Shown in pieces: positions 41,301 through 53,300 of a stretch of DNA of 64,000 nucleotides (position 1 is the first letter of the stretch; each line of letters opens with the position of its first letter). The notes under the pieces are model-generated. The model was not told the DNA's origin. It searched no databases and saw only the letters and a program-made list of their open reading frames with translations. Position numbers and translations under genes: made by a program. Origin of the DNA: Tetracentron sinense (lineage: Eukaryota; Streptophyta; Magnoliopsida; Trochodendrales; Trochodendraceae); contig CM026568.1 of NCBI GenBank assembly GCA_015143295.1, positions 12,964,607-13,028,606 on the forward strand. The letters run 5' to 3'.

Positions 41301-44300
41301 ATAAATGAACACATTCAACCATTCTTCCGATACGTTAATGTATGTGTCTTCAAATACGTTACTAACTTAATCCACACCCATATTTGCCTTCACCAACTCA
41401 TTTTAGAGCCTTCAACCTACACTAGCATGCTTCTCATTGGTTATATCACTGGTCTTTCATGGACATGACCATCTCACATACCACTCCTTCGACCTAATCT
41501 AGGTTTCCTTGATGCACGTGCACACATGACTGGTTTAAACCAAACGTGTGCAAGATTTCCAAAAAAAAAGGTCAATGACACAAAACAAGTAGGACCTTAA
41601 TGTGGGGAAAACATTTATTGAAATAGCTATTGTCAAATGAATTTTCTGCCTCTAGTAGACAATCAACTAACTCAAAAATCATGGATCAAGAATTATTGGG
41701 GCATCCATACCATGGTTTAAAAACTCGCCGAAACCGTTACGTAACGCCCGTTACGTAACGCCCGTTACGTAACGGTTTCGGTGGTCTCCGATACCCGAAA
41801 CCGTGCCTTTACAGTTTTTTTCCCGAAACCAAGCGTAACGCCCGAAACCGTTACGTAACGGGCGTTACGCCCGTACCGTAACAGTTTCGGTCGTAGGAAT
41901 CGTTCACCGTATCGCCTGAAACGGTTAAGTAACGCCCGTAACGTAACGGTTTCGGTACATGTTTTTTATTTTTTTCCTATTTATTGTGATTTTTTGGAAT
42001 CTTTGTGTAACGGCCGAAACCTTTACGTAACGGTGTAATGTAACGGTTTCGGTCGTGTCCAATACGGTATTTGAAACCCTTTTTTTAAACCTTGATCCAT
42101 ACACAGTTTACGTTAGTGATTAGTCTAATTAGAGAATCTTAGATTGATCAAACTATAAGAGGATTGAGATTGACTATTAATTACCATTTTGCATAGGTTA
42201 ACCATAAAGTAGATTAAAGATATGTTAAATAAGGCAGATCTCTGCTAAATTTTAACTCAGACAGATTTTAGTTTTCTCCCTGAAATCAAAAGTATGAATT
42301 CCCATGGAATCCCTTTCAGGCTGTAAAACCTTGTAACCTCAAGAACATCATAACAATTTTACTGTTCTTCTTGAGTTGGAATAGGCACCACAAGATAACA
42401 ATGAAGAAAAGAAAAGGAAATCAGGAAGTTGGAATGCTTTAGATTAAATTTAGTAAAATAAAAATGTAAGGAAGAAACTTACCAACGGTTGCCATGGTGA
42501 CAATAGCAAAATATAGTGATGTTACGTACCGCTTCCAAAGACCAATCTCCCTGAAATGTGAATAACTAAAGTCACCCATCTTTAAACTTCCTATCCAGGT
42601 GTACCCTTCCTCAGAGGCAGGCAGTGTGGTAGCCAGATAGTAAAATATGCAGGCAGCCGTATGCGTGCAATAGAGTTCAACAACAATAAGTTTCACAATC
42701 CTGGTAAACAGGTAATTAATCCGGGTGTCCTTCTCCATATTCTGGAAAAATTGTGTCACTTTGAGCACCCGACTCAACCTAATCCATAAAAGATACCTCA
42801 CTTCTTCTTTTCTTCCAGAGACCTGATAATAGCAGATTGCCTTAGAATGACCGCAGAAAGAGCTACAGCTTCGGATAATACAAAAATAAGAGAATTTTTG
42901 CAACTTCAAGGACTCAAAAGATACCAAGCAAAGATAAACCATGGAAATTTCTATAAATTAAATGAAACTTATAGCATTCCCCTGCAATGCCTCAGAGGCA
43001 TGTTGGACAACAAATAATATGATGTATCATGGAATGTGGGTTTGTGGGGAAACACAAACACCTACCCCATACGCCCCATGCACATATGCACACACATGTT
43101 ATGACAAATTGACAATAAGTGGGTGTTATACTCAGCAATCTTCAGAACTATCTGCATGTGAGTCCAAGATTTCACTTCACTTCTAGCATCAAAGTCCTAA
43201 TCATGATAATGGGTGAGTATATATTATCATTACACATTTCTACACTTGACAACATAATGGAATAACTCAAACCACATTATAGAAGATCTCTTGGCCTTAC
43301 TCTTTGGTTCCAAACAATGTTACAAATCTCGTTCTCAGATTTTTATCAGTCAAAGGTTTTCTACGGAGATTTTCAAATCTGGAGTTTTTTTGGGTATATC
43401 TCAGCTAAATCTCAGCAATGATTAAAATACCAATTAAAATAATAATAAATATTATCAATTTATAAATTCATCAAACTAGTGATATTGGGTATTTCTTCCA
43501 ATAATTAAAAATATCGGTTAAATCTTGTCTAAATCTCACAATATTTACGCGATAAAAAGATAAAATTATATTTCTCACGAAAATTTAAAATATCACAAAA
43601 GATTTAAACTTTAGGTATTTTTCTCGATATTTCTTGCAAGAAATTAGTTATTTTTGGGCAGATTTGTAACAGTGGTTCGAAAGGCCTATTCGTTAGAAGT
43701 GTAATTATTACGTGCTATATGATTGACTTAAATGTTGCATTTGAGAGTGAGTGTTATTCAATAACTTTTCAATTTAGTATATTATTGTTTTCCTAATTTC
43801 AACCATGTGATGCGTTACATATAATAGAAATTATTGAAAAGGAAAAACTAACTAAATGTCAATTATTAAGGATACTTTCACTTATTTCACATAGGAAAGA
43901 AATGACTGGAAAGACAAAGCACGATTGTCACAAGTGTTATTGGAAAGGGAAAAAATACTTGAGATACGATAAACACCAATACCCATTAAATGCAGGAAAA
44001 TTAAAATATATACATACGAAAAATCAAACAAAATCATGGACAATAAAAATTAAGGCATATTGCCACACAAAAAGGGAGGGGGGGGGGGGGAGGGGGGGAG
44101 TTTAGAAGCACAATCAGTCCATTCCTATCATCATCTCATTCAAAATGGTTCAATCAAAGATGAACTCATTAGATGTGGTTTTGATAAAGAAGAAATTATT
44201 CCCGTTTGAATAAGGTTTCCAACGCATCTTGAATCGTCCAATTCTGATAACTTAGTCAAAAGTTACGGGTCAAATACTAGAGCAGGGTTTCAAATCAAAG

Positions 44301-47300
44301 AAATAAACGGTCGGGCGCCCGAGCGGCCGCGACCAATACCTCCAGCCCCGGTTTTATGCTTTTGACCGCTTGAGAGGCCACTAACTCCACCCGAGAGGTG
44401 GGCTGCACCCAAAAACGCGAAAAGTCATGATGTTCATGATCTTTTAAGGTTCCAAACCCTATATATATACCTTATTTCGGGGCTTTAGGTTTCCAAAAAC
44501 ATTCTAGGACTTTGTGAGGTCCAAAAGGGAGAAAAACCTAAGATTTACAAAGGGGTAGTTTCAATTGGAGAAGAAGGGGAGAGCTTGGAGATCTCATCCA
44601 AGGCCGTTCTCAAGCGAAGGATCGTAGGGAAACGATCAAGGAAGGTACTATACATTGTCTATTCTAACCTAATAATATCTCTAAGAGTTTGTATGAAATC
44701 AAGATTTAGGGATGTATGTGTTTACATGATTTGATTAAGCATATTGTGATGTTTTCTTACGTAGTTTGAAGAGAGTCTCAAGGATAAGATCTAGAATAGA
44801 TTATTATGATTATGCTACTGAATTTCATGATGTTAATTCTAGAATAAAAGGATGATTTCTATATTTTGAGATTGAATAGTAGGATGTGAATAACCTAAGT
44901 ATGATGTGAATAATTGTTAATAATATGTTTTATGCTTAAATAAGAGGAATGAGAATAATTAGGGAACTATAATATAATTGCATATGGAAGAATGGATTTA
45001 TAATGAATTATAGTTGATGCTAGAAATTGATAATTCTATTGATACTATGATTTAATCTTGTCGAATATTAAACCCGAATTTATGTTGCGCATTATTCTCC
45101 ATGGATGATAAGTTATGGTACAATTTTACATAATATTCATATGTAATTGAGCATGTATTTTATGGTTAAGTTTCGGATAGGTAAATACTTAGAGGATGAT
45201 ATAAGGCCTTAAATCCGCTAACTTTAGTTATATGGGTGGCTTTGGTGAGATTCGATGTGTTGATATCGGAATCTAAAGGATAACCTAGATGAAGGTTAAT
45301 CATAACACGGTCAAGCACAAGCCTCACGGCATGATAATTGATAAGTCCTCACAAGTCATACGTCTGCATGAACTAACAAGACATATAAGACTCCGGTAAC
45401 AATGGAAATGATATGGAAAAAGGTGTAACAAGCATGACAACATGTGGTGACAATAATGGTATAACAAGCATGATAACATGTGATGACAAGAATGGTATAA
45501 CAAGCATGGCAACATGTGGTGGCAAGAATGGTATAACAAGCGTAACAACATGTAAATTACAAGGACCGACCTGACATGGCTATATGCTACTCACAAAAAA
45601 CCTAGAAAGAACTAACATACATCTCATAAGTCTCACAAGTCCCCAAATGTCAAGAGTCTGATTATATGTGTTGCATGATAATATGTTTACATGTTTTCCG
45701 CACATGAATTGTAAGATGTGTTATTTAGGTTAAAGCATGATTATGAGGATATGTTATTGTATATTGTTAGTTAAACTTTGTATACAATGAGTTTTCATTT
45801 GCTCAGCTATACTTTTATGTCGGTAGTTTCAGGAGAGTTCGACATCTGTGCTCCACCACCTTGGATAGAGGAGGAGTATACAGAAGAGCAGGTAGGTAAT
45901 TTCCAGGAAGAGGAAGTCAATCTGGATTATTTTCCCTATTATTAAGTCTAGATGATTAGTTGTTTATTTCAGTTTATTTAAGGGATGTAATAAGACGATT
46001 TTGGTTTATATTGCTTAGATTTATTTTCAGTCATTGATCATGTTTAAGGATCCGGTTCACTTTGGTATTTATGATTGGTCAGACAAGTTGGATTTAATTG
46101 TTAGAATTATTATTAATGAATATGAGAAATTTTCAAGTTCAATATTAGTATGTCTTGTATGTTTTAAAGGATAAAGATTGGATATGTGGTGTCACGGGTC
46201 CAAAATCTCATTATGACCAAGATGGGATTTTGGGGTGCGACAGATAAACTTATTTTGGTATGTTTGGAAGCAAAAAAAGATTATTAGCAATAAAATATGC
46301 TAGGAATTGCTCGGCCCCAAAAAGGAAAGCATGATTAAAAAATAACATTTAAGAGTTTTAACGAGATAAACACATTTTATTTTTAAATTACTATTCATAG
46401 CCTATTTTGAATTTATTCAACTTAAAAAATCAAATATTCTAAAATAATACAATTGTGCCATTTGCAAATTGTTTCATTTTAGAGCTTTTGTTTTAAGTTT
46501 GATAAATTTATGAATAGAGTTCTTTCATATTCGAACTGTAATTTAAAAATCAAATGAGCTCATTTCACCAGAATTCTGAAATGTAACTATGTTGTCTAGT
46601 GGGTATCTTAAGTGTATATACAAGTTGTGTCATTTAAAGTTTTATTAGAAGCAACAATTGAATTACATGTAATTAATTGTTACTTCTAATATTGAAAATA
46701 AGACTCTAATATGACACAATTCGCAAATGGATTCATTTAGATGTCCAAATCATAGTTATCAGAACGAGAAGCAAAGAGAAAGCGAGGCTTAAAAAATTCT
46801 TAAGAAATAAGAAGCAAGTAATGATATACCAGCCCTTCACTCTCATTATATTAGGATGGTTATCCATACTTCCAATTTTACCTTTACATGAGATATCTGT
46901 GGAGAAGTAGGTGCCCTAGGTTCCAATCCAATGATACTTGCTCAAGTTCTACAACCTGGGCTGTACACTCAAGTTTATCCTATCACTTCCCACATATGAG
47001 ATCGGATCACAATCAATTGCGATTGAACTCGAGGAGAACTCAATCGCACCCACAGGTCAACACGTGTCTTTTAATCTCTATTAACTGTGATTAAGATTCA
47101 CTAACCTTGGGGTTCAACAATATACTCATTGCTTTAAAAAATTTATATTAAAAAAATATTAACCCTAAAGATTAAGAGTTAAAATTCTTAACAAAGTTAA
47201 ATATCTTTTTAATATTTTTTTTCTAACAACCAAGGTTATATTGTTGAATCCCAAGGGTTAGTGAATCTTAATCACAGTTAACAAAGGTTAAATGGGATAC

Positions 47301-50300
47301 GTATTGACCTGTGGGTGCTCTGCAACTATGTTGGTTTATTATTTTTAAAATAATTGCACACGATAACCACAAAAAAACCTAAATCAATTCGGCTAATAGG
47401 CACGACAAGCGCTTCTTGAAGATAGTTGGAGCCTCCCGTTTGTGCAAGGGATAATGGAAACTCTATCTCCGAGATTCAACTTAGTCAGGAATCGAACTGT
47501 TCCTCTACAGATATGCACTATCTCGTAAGAACTATACTTTAACCTCCTTTTAGGATGCCCACAATTAGTTATTCCAGTTAAGGTCTAAGTTATCCCTTTA
47601 CAAGGATAACAAATGGTTACACAGAATGTATAAACTAGAATAGGCTATCACAAGTGATTGCCAAACAGAATTACTCTCTAAAAGCAATTCCTGTGACAGT
47701 TCCAGAATAAGATCTATAAGGATTTTGGAAACCAGATTCTGAGAATTCTGGAATCAGTTTCGAAGAGACACACTGTTTGGAAACAATTTGTCAAAGGGCT
47801 TTATTTGGTAACAGTGCCCAAGGGTCGGTGTATTGCTACACTGATTGAGTTCTCCTTCTATTCTATATTCTTGGTAAATCCGGACAGTGCTCTGTTTTGT
47901 TACAAAACGGTTCTCAACCAGCCAGATTGGTCCGAATGGATTGGTCAAATACTAATATCCAATCCGAGGATTGGCTATCTCTGATATGTCCATTTGGATT
48001 GAGTTGTCTTCAATCTTGAGATGGACTTCAAATCTCCAATTAAGGTCTGAATCTTCTTCTCTGTTTCGGGCTCTCTTTCTGGGCTCAAACTAGCAGAGGT
48101 CTTATTTGAGTTCTCACTTTGTGTGAGAAACTCTAATCCTCATCCTCGCCATATATAGGCAATGGCTAGTGTTGATTTTGATTTAAAATTGATTTTTAAA
48201 TTAATAAAAACCGGATCATTAGGATCCGGGGTTTTGATTTTAATCATGGACTAAAACCCTCATAAATTTAATCTTTGTTTAGGTTGAGTATTTAATCTCT
48301 CGAAAGAGAGAAAACACACTTTTAGTGGTTTTCCTTTAGTTCTTTAGTGCCACGTCGGAAAAGTAGAGAAAATATAAAGGGTTTAATTACCCCCTTGTTT
48401 ACTTAATTGTCAACAACTAAGCATGTGGTGTAAAATATTACCCATTAATTCCTTTAGACGATAATTACGGGCACGAGCTGCGCTCGCAACGAGCGCGAGC
48501 GCACACGCACGGGCAATGGCTCAGGTGCAAGTGCATGTGCGTGTGCGGTGCGGGCATAGGGCTTTGGGCGCTATGAGGCGCACTTTGCACTTCACACGTG
48601 CGCATCGTCACGAGTCACTTGGGTCGCTATTTATTTTGACCGAATTCAGGACCGTTGATCTAATCAGAACCGTAGATCTAGGTTGACCCTGATCGGATGA
48701 TCAGAGTGGTTGATCAGAGTCGTCAGATCGAATCTCAGGCTCGGATTGGATTTGGGCCGTCGGATTTGGTAATGAGATCTGAGAACCCACATGGGCTGAT
48801 AGGTAGATCAGACCATGATGTCTTGGGTAAGTGGGTACAGGCCCATCATGAGATGGTCTGACCAAGACCTAACCCAGAGAGCCATGTGGCCACAACATGG
48901 CTTGCCTGGGGCAGGAAGGGCCTAGCCAGGTGGCTGGGCCAATGCACATGCAGGGGGACCTTGGTCCTCTATAAATAGAGGGCCTTGGAGAGGTGCTGAG
49001 TTCTGTTGGGACTCAGACCAGAACCAAATCCACGGACCCAGACCAGAGTAGGTGCACCCTGGTCTAGTCAAGTTGAGCCATGGTCCATCAGGTGGACTCC
49101 AAACCAGGGACCTCTTAGGAAGATCCTAAGCTAAAGACCTCCATTAATGGTAGACCTTGGAGCTCAAGGAAGAAGATGGAGGCCTAAAACCCAGAATCCA
49201 GAACCAACAGGCTGTCCGGATCTATCCAGATTCATGGATACTGGAAAATGGACTGCTGTCCAGCTCCTGATGAGGTTGCAGAATGTCTTCGGTCTTCTCA
49301 ACCGTCCATCATGAAACAGTCCACATGTGGACCGTTCGATTACCCGATCTGAGAAACCAGATCAGGAAGAACAATAGATCTGTCCTATAAGGATAGAACC
49401 ATCTTGGTAGCCATCCGATTTTGGGTGTAAACCTACAATGTCCACATGATGGATCCAATAAGGACCATCGTACCCAAATAGAGGTATTTTGTGAAATGGG
49501 TTAATCTGGACAAGTCTGAACTTGTACCCAAACATAATCTGAAATTGATAAAATCGGATTAACTACAGTCTTGTGACCAAACAGATTAGGAATAAGTTAA
49601 AATGGATTAACTTAAAATTTTGTAACCAAACAGGACCTAGGACAAAATTGATTCTGGTCAAACCAGAATCAGTTTCTGTGCAGAATTGATTCTGGACAGA
49701 ACCAGAATCTGTAACCAAACATAATAGGAGTATACTTAATCTGGAATAGGTTAAAACAGGATTAGACCAAAACCAAAGTAGACCTAACCCTGTAACCAAA
49801 CAAACTCTTAAACCCTGAGGGGTAAAATGATAATTTTGGAAATTGTCTAATTAATTAGATATTCTCTTATTATATATCCGATGGGACTTTAGGACACTTG
49901 GATAATTGGCAAACCGTAATTAAATGAATAATATATATATATATATGTATATATGTATATATTTAATTTTAAAGGACAACCTAAAGGAAGATAAGTACTC
50001 CGTCTTCTACCGAGTAGTGCAAACTCATTGGGAAGACCGAAGAGAATCCGAGCTGAGTTGTATCCCGGAGATAGAGTTGTCACATACGTTGCACATGGGA
50101 GGCTTTGACTATCTTCAAAAAAAACTCAATTGTAGCGCCTCTTAGTGAAGCGATTCTCTACCCTAATTAATTAAATAATTAATTGCTTTATTATCCGTCT
50201 ATATTTGCTAAGTGACTATGTGTGCAAGAATTTAACCCAATTACACCAACAGCTAGGCTTGGGAGCCACTGATCAAATCTACACCGTTGATCTAACTTCT

Positions 50301-53300
50301 AATCTTAAAAAGATTAGGCAACTCAAGCGACGTACGAAGTGTGCCTCATAGCACCCATAGCCCTGCACATGCACGTGTCGCGCTCGATGCAATGCACCTC
50401 CTGGTGCACCCACACTTGGTGTATGAGCACACACAAGATAACAATCTTTAAAGAAAGGGAATTACTTATTAAGTGGTTTCAAATCTCAAAAATATCCAAT
50501 GTGGGACTAATAAATGAGAGAACAGTTTTCTTTTGAAAACATGGTTTTCCTCCCCAAAACAACTAGTATAAAACAACACTATTATATCAAACCACATGGT
50601 TTTAACCCAAATCATTAAAACTCAATACTTATTTTATTAAAACCAATTTATAAAACTGTTTTTCATAAATCAAAATCCAACTATGGTCCAAACGAACCCC
50701 CTTGGAAAATGACTATATATATTAGGAAAAGATTATAGTACCTTATAGATAATATCCCAAGGCAGACAACCAAGAGAATCGATAAAGAAAGAAGATTTCA
50801 AGTACCTGTGAACAAAAAGAGAGAGAGAAAAAAAATCAGCAACTCGGGGAAACATGAAATCCGATAAAACATTACAATTTTAGAAGAATGTAAAATGGGG
50901 TATTCTTGAATGTGCAGAGAACTGACCGGAGAGCGATAGGGGTGCGATTGGAGATCATTCGATAGGTGAGGCTATCTCTGTAGGCGACGAAGAAGCGAAG
51001 AACAATGTCGACAAGGAAAGCAAGCTGTCCAGCGATGTCGAGAAGGATGAAGTCCTTGGGCAGTCCCCGGAAGAATCCGAACTCAAGTGGGGTGAAGAAG
51101 GAGGAGTAGATGGCCCACGCCAGTATGAACTTCGTCCACCCCTGATACCACCTGCATTTCTTTCTCTCTCATTAACTCAATTTGAACACTTATATATAAT
51201 TCAAAAGTAGAGGACGCTGGGAAAGAGAGGACTCCCTTCCCCCACTTTTTTTTTTTCTTTTTAGCGCGAAACAGCTCCGATTGTGACACGTGGAACTTAG
51301 TCAGATTAGTGGGACCCAACTCACTACTTAAGTATTTATAAAGGGGGGAGTGCGAGGCCCGACTCCCCTGAGAAGGGACCGGAGTGGAAATCCGTCTGAC
51401 TTCCCATCCCACAGGTCAACACGTGTCCCTCTTACCACCCTTGAATTATGGTTAAGATTTATTAGCCCTTAAGATTAACCATGTAATTTTAGCTTTTAGA
51501 AAAAAGGTATTGAAAAACATTTAACTACGAGAATTAAAATTACATAACCTGGTTAACAGGACAATTAAAAGGAGCTTTGTGAGTGTGCCAGACAATTTCG
51601 ATGAGTCTATATTTTGACTTGGATATTTATCTCAGAATTGTGTTAGACATGCTCTTCTTATTCTCAACCTCCACCAACCATCTATCTATTTTTTTAATCG
51701 GTTGCAACTTTTATAGTATTCTCCTCATTAAGATTGGACATATAGTTGGTGAATGCCGAGAGTGGAAGTTGATTGAGAGTAGAGTTAAACATTCATGTTT
51801 TTGTTGTTATAGGTAGGGATGGCAATCCGATCAGACTCGACTGGCCCAAATTTTTGGGTGGATTGAACCCTCCTTACTTTAGGCTAAGTTAAGGTTAAAA
51901 TTTAGCCCGAAGTAAATTTTGAGGAGCTTAGGCTACCCTTAACTCAGCCTAGATTACCCACAAAGAAAAAAAAACAACTCAGCCCTGATTTAGTCTGGCC
52001 CGAATTACTAATATATACATGCATAATATAATTAATAACAACGCTTACCCTAACAAGTAAAATTAACCTTGAATTGCATCCAACGGTCCTTATTAACACC
52101 TTTTCAATTTTTCATTCCGTAGTTACCTAACCAAAAATATTCTAAACTTAGATAAGAGAAAATGGTGAGTCAAACTCATACCCACAATGTTCTTAATTTT
52201 GGCCAACCTAATGTTATTTGGGAGCCGAGCTTGGGTTGGGGTGTTCGGGTTGAGATTGGGCTCGAGCTGAACTTGGGTTAAGGTTTTGAACTTTAGACTG
52301 AGCTTAGACTAACCCTAACCCAACTCAGCCCGACCCGATTAGTACCATCCCTACTTACTGGAGAGTCCTCTCGCCAAGATTCAATCTAACATTACTGTTT
52401 CAAATATACTGAGAAGAGTTTTTTGGTTTTTTTTTTTTTTTTTGCACAATTTAGGGTTAGGGATTAGTATCTGCTCTATTAAAGTGTAGAGAAATCACAA
52501 CGCCACCTGTACGGGACTTGAACCCAAAACTTCCCTAGCTCCTTGGTGAGTGAGGGGACACACTACCAGAAACCAGGAAGGAGTAGGGCTGTCAACGGAT
52601 CGGATTCGGACCGGATCTGCCTAGATCCGAATCCGATCCGATTAAGAATCCGACTGATCCGAATCCGATCCGAGATCCGTCGGATCATGAAGTAACCGAT
52701 CCGAATCCGATCCGATTATATATCGTCCGATCCGAATCCGATCCGATCCAATCCGAGTAAGGTTATTTTAAAAAAAAAAAATCTATTTTAATAATAAAAA
52801 ATCTAATAATACCTTAATTAATACAATTAATGTTAATTTTTTTAAAAATTAATATTTTATACATAGAAAATCTAAATAATATATTTAAAATAATTAAAAA
52901 TTATTATTATTATCGGAACGGATTTTAATCGGATCGGATCACCTTATATCCAGATCCGATCCGAATCCGATCCGACGGATCACATATAGGGTCCAAAGTC
53001 CGGCTAATCGGATCGGATTCGGATCGGATCCGGATCATGATCCGGTCCATTGACAGCCCTAGGAAGGAGTGACCATACCAGCCCATGTGTAATGCCACAT
53101 CACCTTCAGATTGATAAGTAATTAAGGTGACATGACTCTATATTTAGGCCATAGGGTAACATCAATTGTTTTTGTCTAACACTTCTAATTGTAGTTAAGA
53201 CTCACTAACCGGTAGGGTTCGAGCATGTACCTTTGGTGTTTAGAAATAAAAAAAAATTATTTTTAGGGGTTAAAATCACTTAACCAAAGTTCAGAGCAGT

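Noticed and set aside
42823..42942. Open frame upstream of exon 4 starting with Met
   Set aside because: It precedes the CTATTATCAG acceptor, does not resemble a channel, and exon 3 supplies the correct preceding residues.
43902..44105. 67-codon plus-strand frame ending in the G-tract
   Set aside because: Low-complexity Lys/Gly composition and no supporting context.
45423..45552. Regular repeats as a CRISPR-like array
   Set aside because: Units are directly adjacent with no spacers, and the genome is a plant's.
45840..45945. Short acidic open stretch as an exon
   Set aside because: Within an LTR-like segment, no family match, and no matching exons nearby.
48470..48620. GC-rich stretch as a CpG island or gene start
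   Set aside because: It lies inside a repeat bounded by inverted LTR-like ends and has no coding frame or nearby exon.
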